From Pseudomonadota bacterium (GTDB taxonomy: Bacteria > Cyanobacteriota > Vampirovibrionia > LMEP-6097), in assembly GCA_009924885.1 (NCBI GenBank), contig RFQS01000085.1:1-9105 (forward strand): DNA of 9,105 nt, in the 5' to 3' direction. Position 1 is the first letter of the stretch; every line of letters begins with the position of its first letter. Positions 1 to 6,242 of this stretch are shown here, in pieces. The translations under genes were made by a program, and so were the position numbers. The notes under the pieces were generated by a model, which saw only the letters and a program-made list of their open reading frames with translations, was not told the origin of the DNA and made no database searches.

Positions 1-91
1 AGACTACTTTCTCTCAACAGCTCTAGTTAAGCACAATACCCTTACAAAGGCCAGAGTTAAATCACTATCTTTATTTTTTCTTTAGGAATTT

Positions 92-122
92 TTGCTGTGA
101 AATTTTAGTAATATTGTATTAT
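92..122 (+). promoter_or_regulatory. Weak candidate promoter upstream of the coq4-like gene
   Basis: TTGCTG at 92-97 and TATTAT at 117-122 are separated by 19 bases, which is at the long end for a sigma-70-type promoter. The surrounding sequence is very AT-rich, so such matches arise easily by chance. It is listed because it is the best pair in this leader and because the -10 overlaps an inverted repeat. Confidence 0.2.
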
Positions 123-138
123 CTTGAACTACAATATT
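110..138. repeat. 9-bp inverted repeat, operator- or hairpin-like
   Basis: AATATTGTA (110-118) and TACAATATT (130-138) are perfect reverse complements separated by 11 bases. The left arm overlaps the candidate -10 of the coq4-like gene. This is compatible with a repressor operator or a weak A/T hairpin. There is no following T-run on the plus strand, so it does not look like a terminator. Confidence 0.45.
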
Positions 139-240
139 GTTAATTCAAATAATAAACCTTGGACACTGGGGGAATATCTAGGTGGATTGCGTTATGAGTC
201 TTTTGATTTAGGTAAGCGAAATACTAACTTTAGGTACTGA
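124..240 (+). CDS. Possible small ORF (38 aa) or displaced N-terminus of the coq4-like gene
   Basis: An open frame follows the in-frame TAG-TAA at 106-111 and runs to TGA at 238-240, ending one base before the GTG of the next gene. With the TTG at 124 as start it would be 38 aa. Its central part reads NKPWTLGEYLGGLRYESFDL, a protein-like mix of Trp, Tyr, Gly and charged residues rather than the Ile/Lys/Asn drift expected of AT-rich spacer. I see no good Shine-Dalgarno sequence and no ATG. It could be a translationally coupled leader peptide, or the beginning of the coq4-like protein separated from it by a frameshift. I do not recognise the sequence. Confidence 0.3.
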   Translation: MNYNIVNSNNKPWTLGEYLGGLRYESFDLGKRNTNFRY

Positions 241-241
241 T

Positions 242-1177
242 GTGATTAATTTTAGAGACTCTAGTCATCCATTGTCTGAGAACAAGCTTTACTTGCAGAG
301 AGGAGGGGGAACGGTTAATCCAAAAATATCTGAAAAACTAAAAGAATTTCATGAACTTTATTCTTTCGGTAGTCTTGGTTATGAGGGTGCTGATGTTCAT
401 GATTGCGGTCATTTGCTAACTGGCTTTAAACCTGATAGTCGAGGAGAAGCTCAGCAGGTTGTTTTTGATATGTATTTCCAGCATATGTTAAGAGGTCTTA
501 TGGCAAATGAGACTTTGGCTATTTCTCTTCAGCCAAATTTCAAGCTTGCAAGGCTTGCCTCTTCTTATATGTCATTGAATTCTGATTTAGATGAGATGCG
601 AAAAGCAAGGTTCCCTTTGATTAATATGCTAAGCTCCGGACCTCGCATTAAGGACATTTATAAATCAATGATTAATAAGCTGGATAAAGAACAAGAACTT
701 ACACATAACTTATATAAACAGGTTGCTAACGTATTTCTTAATAAATGGACTTTCCCAGATGGGCATGATGCGAAGCTTGTTGATAAATCATTTCGAGATA
801 TTCAAAGTTTTTTAAAGCGTAGGGAATTACTAGTTTTCTCTCAAAAACTTCCTCTGGCAGAAGACTTGCAGCAACATTGGCTCAAGGATAAGGAGATCGA
901 AGATATCGCTAATTATGCTCAGTTCTGTGCTTTAAAATGCAAGGGGAATTTAGCAGATTTAAGCCCAGAAGAAAAAAATAAAACTATTCAGCAGGTTATG
1001 GATGAGAATGGTTATTTCAATATGGAATTATTAGAGAGATCTACTGGATTAGAAACTGATAATGAATTAAAACTACCGACATATAAAGAATGGCGTGGGA
1101 TGCTTCGTAAGCAGCCAGATATAAATTATGATGAGCTAATCACAAAAGCTACTCAGTCTATAAAAGCCAAGAGCTAA
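242..1177 (+). CDS. Coq4-superfamily protein, divergent (HDxxH-x11-E)
   Basis: This is a 311-aa soluble-looking protein with no signal peptide or membrane segment. The key feature is HDCGH at residues 53-57, followed after exactly 11 residues by Glu69 (HLLTGFKPDSRGE). This matches the HDxxH-x11-E zinc-site motif of the Coq4 family, which acts in ubiquinone biosynthesis in eukaryotes and many bacteria; bacterial members read HDLWHVLTGY there. The region beyond residue ~80 is Lys/Glu-rich, helical-looking and poorly matched to textbook Coq4, so an exact role in quinone synthesis is inference. The start is uncertain. The frame is open only from 212 (TAG at 209-211), and the first usual codon is GTG at 242, preceded by a weak TTAGGT six bases upstream. 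No quinone-pathway gene adjoins it. It converges on scpB with a 4-base gap. Confidence 0.72.
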   Translation: MINFRDSSHPLSENKLYLQRGGGTVNPKISEKLKEFHELYSFGSLGYEGADVHDCGHLLTGFKPDSRGEAQQVVFDMYFQHMLRGLMANETLAISLQPNFKLARLASSYMSLNSDLDEMRKARFPLINMLSSGPRIKDIYKSMINKLDKEQELTHNLYKQVANVFLNKWTFPDGHDAKLVDKSFRDIQSFLKRRELLVFSQKLPLAEDLQQHWLKDKEIEDIANYAQFCALKCKGNLADLSPEEKNKTIQQVMDENGYFNMELLERSTGLETDNELKLPTYKEWRGMLRKQPDINYDELITKATQSIKAKS

Positions 1178-1181
1178 TTTC

Positions 1182-1748
1182 CTAAGAACCCCTCACAAAC
1201 TTAACATTCTGCTCAGAATTCTTAAGTAAATGCTGAAGCTCAAGCCCATTATTACTTAATTTAAAATATTCGGCGAAAGTCGAGGTCGTCGTAACTATAT
1301 TACTGTTACCTTCTTTTTTTCTTTTTATCAGATTTAACTGTTCTAATTCTTTTAAATGCTCATAGACATTAGAACCACGTAATTCCATAAGGTCTTTCTG
1401 GTAAATGGGTTCTTTTAAAGCTATAGTTGAAAGCGTTCTCAGGCATGATGTTTTGAGTTCAAAGTTTAAAACTTCGTCACTAAGATCAGAGTAGTCATCT
1501 TTTACTCGCATAATATAACCTTTAGTCGTATCTATGGCAAGAGCTGTATATCGAGTCTCATATTCAGATAAAAGCTGACTGATAGCTGATCTCACGAGAT
1601 TCGTATCTGTGCCGATACGCTCTGCGATTTCCTTAGAGGAGACGGGTTCAGTAGTTAGAAATAAAATCGCTTCTACCTTGTTGCGAAGGTCTGAGGTATT
1701 TTTAGTTTCTGCTATTGCATTAACAGGGGATTCATCTTTCAGGTTCAT
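1182..1748 (-). CDS. scpB: Segregation and condensation protein B (ScpB)
   Basis: ScpB is the dimeric winged-helix (kleisin-interacting) subunit that binds ScpA in the Smc-ScpAB condensin, which compacts and segregates the chromosome. The first winged-helix domain opens at about residue 21 with LRNKVEAILFLTTEPVSSKE, close to the family pattern (I/V)EALLFxxxEPVS, and continues with LVRSAISQLLSEYE. The second domain contains LRTLSTIALKEPIYQKDLME, then RGSNVYEHLKELEQLNLI. At 188 aa the length is normal for the family. The chosen ATG (1746-1748) has GGGGAG about ten bases upstream. A longer reading from 1808 only adds residues that overlap scpA coding sequence and look non-native. The gene overlaps the scpA end by 17 bases, suggesting translational coupling as the last gene of smc-scpA-scpB. 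Confidence 0.92.
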   Translation of the reverse strand: MNLKDESPVNAIAETKNTSDLRNKVEAILFLTTEPVSSKEIAERIGTDTNLVRSAISQLLSEYETRYTALAIDTTKGYIMRVKDDYSDLSDEVLNFELKTSCLRTLSTIALKEPIYQKDLMELRGSNVYEHLKELEQLNLIKRKKEGNSNIVTTTSTFAEYFKLSNNGLELQHLLKNSEQNVKFVRGS

Positions 1749-2508
1749 ATAGCCACAGCTCCCCATAAAAATCCTGTTGGATAATTTTAACGTTATTTTC
1801 GTGTGCAAGGAAAAGCACTACTAGAAAGGCATTAGACCATGACTGCAAAAAACCACAGAGCCTAGAGAATTTAATACCATTACCATTTAGAAGATATTCT
1901 TTCAGATAGACTTTACTTTTATTTATAGCTTCCTCGATATTCTCTGCGTGAGTGAGTTCTAGCATATCATCTGACTCGATCTCAGGCTCTATGAAAATAT
2001 CCATATCCATGAACTGGCTTAAATCGAAGCTTCTTCTTTTTCTTTTCTCATCCTCTTCCTGAGCGTCTCTTAGGGCTAAGAGTAGATCTTCTAGTTTTAT
2101 GGGGCGGTAGCGAGCTTTTTTATTTATACTTTTACGCACTATCGCTGTATCTAGGGCTCCGAGCTGAATTTCTTGTAAATTGAAATCCATCAGTTCTTGT
2201 TCTAGGAGGTAGTCTTCATCATCTTCTCTGCCGATATTCAGTGCTGAAGCAGCTTGCATGGAAAGAATATCACTTTTCATTCTTAGTAAAGTAGAAGCGA
2301 AGAATATAGCTTTGCCAGCTTCTTTTAAATTATTCGTGATGGAGCTTTGGATACGACTTAGGTATTTTTCTGTAACTACTTCTAGGTCTACATCCCACGG
2401 ATCTATTTCGCCATTCTGAGCCATTTCTACTAAGATTTCTAGGCTTGGTTCCTCTGAACTTAACTCCTTGAGCTTGTTATATTCATTACTAGTCTCTATG
2501 CTACTAAT
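1732..2508 (-). CDS. scpA: Segregation and condensation protein A (ScpA), kleisin
   Basis: ScpA is the kleisin that bridges the two SMC heads and binds ScpB. The N-terminal helical region reads PSLEILVEMAQNGEIDPWDV, the counterpart of the family's GPLDLLLxLIxxxxIDIxDI, in the form I associate with cyanobacteria. An acidic, variable linker follows, and then a C-terminal winged helix ends with FYGELWLYEPER, the usual kleisin finish. The first ATG (2422-2424) falls inside the conserved helix and cuts off PSLEILVE, so the true start must lie upstream. The frame back to a TAG contains no ATG, GTG or TTG. The best candidate is ATT at 2506-2508, six bases after AGAGGA, giving 258 aa and a 13-base overlap with smc. 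If ATG is used instead, the gene spans 1732-2424 (230 aa). The family call is firm; the start is inference. Confidence 0.9.
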   Translation of the reverse strand: MSSIETSNEYNKLKELSSEEPSLEILVEMAQNGEIDPWDVDLEVVTEKYLSRIQSSITNNLKEAGKAIFFASTLLRMKSDILSMQAASALNIGREDDEDYLLEQELMDFNLQEIQLGALDTAIVRKSINKKARYRPIKLEDLLLALRDAQEEDEKRKRRSFDLSQFMDMDIFIEPEIESDDMLELTHAENIEEAINKSKVYLKEYLLNGNGIKFSRLCGFLQSWSNAFLVVLFLAHENNVKIIQQDFYGELWLYEPER

Positions 2509-5500
2509 TCTTTTTCCTCTTTTTGGATATTCTGCATGCCGATTACAGTACTAAAGCCTTTTTTATTCAGTGAAACGCCGATGGCTCTATCTGATTTTTC
2601 TAACATTGGGCGTCTGTGGCTGACTACTAAGAACTGAGTGTCTTTAGCGTTACTTTGAATTTTTTCAGCAAGTCTATCTACGTTTACTCCATCTAGAGCT
2701 GAGTCTACTTCATCGAAAGCATAGAATGGTGCTGGATTGCACTGCTGAAGAGCGAATAGGAAGCTTAAAGCTGTAAGAGATTTTTCCCCACCACTCATGG
2801 CTTCTAGCCTCTGCATCTTTTTACCTCTAGGTTGTGCTTTAATAATCAGACCACCTTTGAAAATATCTTCTGGATCTTCAAGAATGAGCTGCCCTTGCCC
2901 GAATGAGAGATTTGCGAAAATATCCATAAAGTAACCGTTAATTTCTTCAAAGTTCGCTTTAAAGGCTGTTAGCTTCTGTTCATTATAGCTATCGGCTTTA
3001 TTAATGAGCATGGTACGCTCTTCAGCTAGTGATTGCTGTTTATTTTCGATTTCAGTTTCACGGCTTTTAACTTCTTCGTATTCTTCTATAGCCCTCATAT
3101 TGATTGGCTCCATCGCTGTCATGTCTCTTTCGATTTTATTTAACTGTTTCTGCAAAGCCTGTAAATCTTCTTCACTAAGCTCTTCCGGGATATTCTCTTC
3201 TGTCTGTGAATCCATTTGAGCTTGCCATTCTGCTTCTAACTGTTCTAGGTGAAGCTTAATTTCTGTAGATTTTTTACGAGATTCTACTAATTTAATCGCT
3301 GTAGATTCAATTAAACTAGTTATCTCCCCTTTTCTTTGAGTAAGTCTCAGTAGCTCATCTGAAAAGACTTTACGCTTTTCACTTAGATCTGCGATGCTTA
3401 ATTTTATGCTATCTATTTCACTTTGGATAATAGATATTTCTTTAAAGAGCTTTTCCTTATTTGCTTGGTGAAGCGGGACTTCGGTTTTTAATTTTTCTAA
3501 TTCGCTGTTAGCCGTTTCCAGCCTGAGACTGGATTTGAGGATATTTTCTTCATTGTATTTTTGTTCTATCTCTAAGCGGTTCTCTTCATTAAGAAGATTG
3601 CTAAGCATTGTCTGGTAGCGCTTAATCTCGACTTCTATTTCTCTGGATTCTTCCATTAAAGCTCCTAGACCAGTGTCTTTTAAAACGTCTGCTATCTCTT
3701 CCATACTCTTATTGAGTAATTCGATTTTAGTTTCTTCTGCGCTGATGGATTTATCTATAGTCTCTATCTTCAGTTCTATCTCGTTGAGCTCTGTTGCAAA
3801 TTTAGTGAGACTGGATTTCTCTTTTTCATAGCGATTTTTATTATTTTCTAATTGCACCGAATTTATATTTGAGCTTGCTGATTTTTCGCTGTAATCAGCT
3901 CTGAGAGACTCTACCTTTAATCTAGCTTCCTCTATTTGTTTTTCAAGGTCTTTATGTTCCTGACCTAACTGGGTAATGAAGTTCTGTAAATCGATACGAG
4001 AATTTTCCAGTTTTTGTTTTTCGTGAGCACTATTCGCACCGAAGTGTACACTACTCTTTAAAGCTGAACCACCAGACATAGCTCCGCTTCGCTCGACGAT
4101 ATCACCGTCTAAGGTAACCATGCGATATCTACCGATAAGTTTTCTTGCAATTTCTATGTTCTTGACTACTAAAGTGTTTGAGAAGGCATAGGCGAAGGCA
4201 TCTTTATATTCATCTTTAAAACTTACTAGGTTTATTGCCCAGTTAATAATACCTGGCATGGTCGGTGTTGGTAGATCCTGAGCTGCACTGAGCTTATTTA
4301 GAGGTAAGAAAGTAGCTCTACCAAGGTTATTCTGTCTAAGGAAATTTATACAGTCTTGACCTACATAGTCATCGTCTACGACTACGCTTCTAAGCCTAGC
4401 TCCAGCAGAAGTTTCTAGCGCCATTTTATATTCATCTTCTACTACTCCTAATTGGGCTAATGTTCCATGAACGCCATCTATGTTTAATACTGCCTCTACT
4501 GCTTTACCATAGCCTGCGGCATTCGCTGCAAGTTCTTGACCTTCGATTTGGTTTAACTGCTTTTCGATTTTCTTTAATTTATCTTGCTGCTTATAGATTT
4601 CTTCTTGCGTGTCACGTTGCTCGTCTTTTAAAGCTTGTATACTGCGGCTTTGAAAGGCTATTTGCTCTTTCAGTGCATCTAAATTTAGGTTGCTTGAACC
4701 ATTTTGTGAGCTTTCTATATTTTGAATTTCGTTTAAAGCTTTAGCAGCCTCTTCTTTATGAAATTCTATTCTCTCGGTATGTGATTTTTTTTGCTCTTCT
4801 AATCTTGCTTTTTCCTGATCTAATTTACTTTTTTCTTCTTTAATCTCACTGATTTTATTCTGCACATCAGCTAAACTCTTGTTGCTGACATCGTTATTTA
4901 AGCTTATGTTTTTTATTTCATTTTGGATTCTTTCGTAATTCTTTTGTTCAGCTTCTATATTTGTTTCTATATTTTGTTTTTCGCTCTTAAACTCCTCGGC
5001 TTTAAAAGTGAAATCTTTAATTTTATCTTTTAAAGACTTAATCTCACGAGTGATGTTTTTAGTTTCAGTCTCGTAGTCATTGATTTGTTTTTCTAAAAAT
5101 TCTAGAGTGCTCTCTTCACGAGTAAGAGTGCTTTGCAGTTGTTCTTTTCTTGCACCTAATTCTCTTTGCTTGCCTTCACCTAATTTTTCTATCTCTTGAT
5201 TTAAAGCTTCTAGGTCTTCTTGATTATTCTGTATTTTAAGATTAACTTCGATATTTTCATCTCTTAGTGAGACTTTCTGTAAATCTAAATCATTAATTAA
5301 GTTTAGAGAGTCTAGATACTGCTTCTCGACCTGTTTCTTGCGTATACCTAAAAATTTTCTTTCTAAGTCAGCTCTTTGTTTTTTGAGTTCGGCATATTTA
5401 ACCGCTTGGTCTCTGTCCTTGCGAAGCTGTTCTAACCTAGATTTCAGCTCAGTAAGTATAATTTCTTGGCTTTCTATTCTTTCGTAGACTATAGCTAATT

Positions 5501-6020
5501 CCTTTGCAGACATTTCTATCTTCCTGTCGAATTCAGCGACACCAGCTATTTCATCTATAATTTTCCTTCTGTCTACTGGAGACATACTGATAATTGAAGC
5601 TACATCACCCTGCATAACTACATTAAAGCCTTTAGGGCTAATATTAAAATCTGCAAGTTTGTCATGGATTTGAGTTAAAGTAGCTGGGCTGTCATTGAGG
5701 GAATATTTACTGTCGTAGGTATCACCTTTGACTCGAATTCGTCTCTGGATAATGATTTCAACACCACTGTCCTCATCTTTAAAAGTCACTCTTACAGAAC
5801 ATTCTTTTTTACCACTTATATTATTCAGCAGGTCGCTAAGCTTCTCTGCACGCATATTACGCGTAGTCGTTAAACCAAGGGCGAACATTAAAGAATCTAT
5901 AACATTGGATTTCCCTGAGCCGTTAGGACCTGAGACGGTCGTAAAACCATCTAGAATAGGAAGAACTGTCTTCTCCCCAAAACTTTTAAAATTATCAAGC
6001 TCTATTTCTTTGATTCGCAT
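2496..6020 (-). CDS. smc: Chromosome segregation protein SMC
   Basis: This is the structural maintenance of chromosomes ATPase, the motor of the bacterial condensin. All family landmarks are present in a normal length of 1174 aa. The N-terminal head carries Walker A GPNGSGKSN (residues 31-39) and a Q-loop in NVVMQGDV (about 137). A first coiled coil runs from about 165 to 510. The hinge (about 515-655) starts at HGTLAQLGVVEDEY and ends with DIVERSGAMSGGS. A second coiled coil runs to about 1010. The C-terminal head has the signature MSGGEKS (about 1075) and Walker B FYAFDEVDSALD (about 1100), with the usual catalytic Glu. The ATG is followed at once by the canonical MRIKEIELDNFKSFGEK. No clear Shine-Dalgarno precedes it, although a perfect TATAAT lies 34 bases upstream. 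It is the first gene of smc-scpA-scpB, and its stop overlaps the scpA start. Confidence 0.98.
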   Translation of the reverse strand: MRIKEIELDNFKSFGEKTVLPILDGFTTVSGPNGSGKSNVIDSLMFALGLTTTRNMRAEKLSDLLNNISGKKECSVRVTFKDEDSGVEIIIQRRIRVKGDTYDSKYSLNDSPATLTQIHDKLADFNISPKGFNVVMQGDVASIISMSPVDRRKIIDEIAGVAEFDRKIEMSAKELAIVYERIESQEIILTELKSRLEQLRKDRDQAVKYAELKKQRADLERKFLGIRKKQVEKQYLDSLNLINDLDLQKVSLRDENIEVNLKIQNNQEDLEALNQEIEKLGEGKQRELGARKEQLQSTLTREESTLEFLEKQINDYETETKNITREIKSLKDKIKDFTFKAEEFKSEKQNIETNIEAEQKNYERIQNEIKNISLNNDVSNKSLADVQNKISEIKEEKSKLDQEKARLEEQKKSHTERIEFHKEEAAKALNEIQNIESSQNGSSNLNLDALKEQIAFQSRSIQALKDEQRDTQEEIYKQQDKLKKIEKQLNQIEGQELAANAAGYGKAVEAVLNIDGVHGTLAQLGVVEDEYKMALETSAGARLRSVVVDDDYVGQDCINFLRQNNLGRATFLPLNKLSAAQDLPTPTMPGIINWAINLVSFKDEYKDAFAYAFSNTLVVKNIEIARKLIGRYRMVTLDGDIVERSGAMSGGSALKSSVHFGANSAHEKQKLENSRIDLQNFITQLGQEHKDLEKQIEEARLKVESLRADYSEKSASSNINSVQLENNKNRYEKEKSSLTKFATELNEIELKIETIDKSISAEETKIELLNKSMEEIADVLKDTGLGALMEESREIEVEIKRYQTMLSNLLNEENRLEIEQKYNEENILKSSLRLETANSELEKLKTEVPLHQANKEKLFKEISIIQSEIDSIKLSIADLSEKRKVFSDELLRLTQRKGEITSLIESTAIKLVESRKKSTEIKLHLEQLEAEWQAQMDSQTEENIPEELSEEDLQALQKQLNKIERDMTAMEPINMRAIEEYEEVKSRETEIENKQQSLAEERTMLINKADSYNEQKLTAFKANFEEINGYFMDIFANLSFGQGQLILEDPEDIFKGGLIIKAQPRGKKMQRLEAMSGGEKSLTALSFLFALQQCNPAPFYAFDEVDSALDGVNVDRLAEKIQSNAKDTQFLVVSHRRPMLEKSDRAIGVSLNKKGFSTVIGMQNIQKEEKELVA
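2515..2520 (-). promoter_or_regulatory. Shine-Dalgarno for scpA, inside the smc 3' end
   Basis: AGAGGA on the minus strand lies within the last codons of smc and six bases before ATT (2508-2506). It decides the proposed scpA start. Part of its strength may be coincidental, because this stretch also encodes the Lys/Glu-rich SMC tail (KEEKE). Confidence 0.5.
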
Positions 6021-6033
6021 TAAGCACTATTAT

Positions 6034-6053
6034 GTTAATGATAACGATTTATC
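6034..6053. promoter_or_regulatory. Overlapping dyads resembling a Fur-type box near the smc transcription start
   Basis: The plus strand reads GTTAATGATAACGATTTATC. It contains GTTA-ATGA-TAAC (6034-6045) and the overlapping GATAA-CGAT-TTATC (6040-6053). Compared ungapped with the classical Fur consensus GATAATGATAATCATTATC it matches 13 of 19 positions, including 10 of the first 12. It sits just downstream of the smc -10, a usual repressor position. AT-rich spacer gives such matches fairly often, so the identity of any regulator is speculative. Confidence 0.3.
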
Positions 6054-6054
6054 T

Positions 6055-6060
6055 ATTATA
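6055..6060 (-). promoter_or_regulatory. -10 element (TATAAT) of the smc-scpA-scpB operon
   Basis: The minus strand has a perfect TATAAT at 6060-6055, placing transcription start near 6047 and leaving a leader of roughly 27 bases before the smc ATG. No good -35 is seen at 17 bases; that position (TAGCCC) falls in the GGGCTAGCCC palindrome. The weak -35 could mean an activator or an alternative spacing. Confidence 0.5.
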
Positions 6061-6077
6061 TATTGATAAGTCTATAT

Positions 6078-6087
6078 GGGCTAGCCC
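6078..6087. repeat. Perfect 10-bp GC palindrome GGGCTAGCCC followed by T6
   Basis: This is a self-complementary decamer in otherwise AT-rich spacer, followed on the plus strand by six T residues (6088-6093). As an RNA hairpin it could pair only three or four base pairs around a tiny loop, so it is a poor terminator. It occupies the -35 region of the smc promoter, which fits a protein-binding site better. Confidence 0.4.
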
Positions 6088-6128
6088 TTTTTTATCTCTA
6101 TCTTCCCCATCGCTCATATAAAATCTTT

Positions 6129-6172
6129 TGTTAGCTGCAATTTTCCTCTTTGAATTTGCATGCTTGCTAACA
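6129..6172. repeat. Interrupted inverted repeat (TGTTAGC...GCTAACA)
   Basis: TGTTAGC (6129-6135) pairs with GCTAACA (6166-6172). The adjoining TGCAA (6136-6140) pairs with TTGCA (6156-6160), leaving TGCTT as a one-sided bulge and a 15-base loop. That is twelve base pairs in total. The right arms lie over the -35 and spacer of the nnr promoter, so the DNA dyad may be an operator. It lies upstream of the predicted start, so it would not be in the nnr mRNA. Confidence 0.4.
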
Positions 6173-6184
6173 GTACCTTATACT
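6156..6184 (+). promoter_or_regulatory. Candidate promoter of nnr
   Basis: TTGCAT (6156-6161) and TATACT (6179-6184) are 17 bases apart, the ideal spacing. The -10 matches TATAAT at five of six positions and the -35 matches TTGACA at three of six. Transcription would start near 6191, about 50 bases before the proposed CTG start. The -10 is embedded in the ACCTTA/TAAGGT dyad. Confidence 0.45.
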
Positions 6185-6189
6185 AAGGT
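6175..6189. promoter_or_regulatory. Operator-like dyad over the nnr -10 (ACCTTA-TAC-TAAGGT)
   Basis: These are perfect 6-bp inverted arms around a 3-base centre, and the whole encloses the TATACT -10 hexamer. A compact dyad covering a -10 is a typical place for a small dimeric repressor. No regulator gene in the window can be linked to it. Confidence 0.35.
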
Positions 6190-6228
6190 TAGTCTTAATT
6201 GATGCATAGAGCTGTGAAGCAGCTTGCT

Positions 6229-6234
6229 GAGGAG
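6229..6234 (+). promoter_or_regulatory. Shine-Dalgarno GAGGAG deciding the nnr start
   Basis: GAGGAG is followed after eight bases by CTG at 6243-6245. This is the strongest Shine-Dalgarno match in the neighbourhood, and it points to a start 75 bases upstream of the first ATG (6318). Confidence 0.55.
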
Positions 6235-6242
6235 ATCATTTT

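Noticed and set aside
2..85. Open stretch at the left edge (ending LTKARVKSLSLFFL) as the C-terminus of an upstream gene
   Set aside because: It is short, its start lies outside the window, and no motif is recognisable. It cannot be told from chance.
1206..1219. ATTCT-GCTC-AGAAT hairpin at the scpB 3' end as a terminator
   Set aside because: It has only five A/T-rich pairs, lies inside scpB coding sequence, and lacks a U-tract.
3004..3219. Plus-strand open frame inside smc
   Set aside because: It is antisense to an unbroken, fully conserved SMC coding region; its Ser/Leu-rich content is the shadow of coiled-coil codons.
4460..4744. Plus-strand open frame opposite the SMC hinge and adjacent coil
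   Set aside because: It is antisense to conserved hinge sequence, with no ribosome binding site and no recognisable domain.
5728..6066. Plus-strand open frame opposite the SMC N-terminal head
   Set aside because: It is a mirror of the conserved head, runs out into the smc promoter, and has no independent support.
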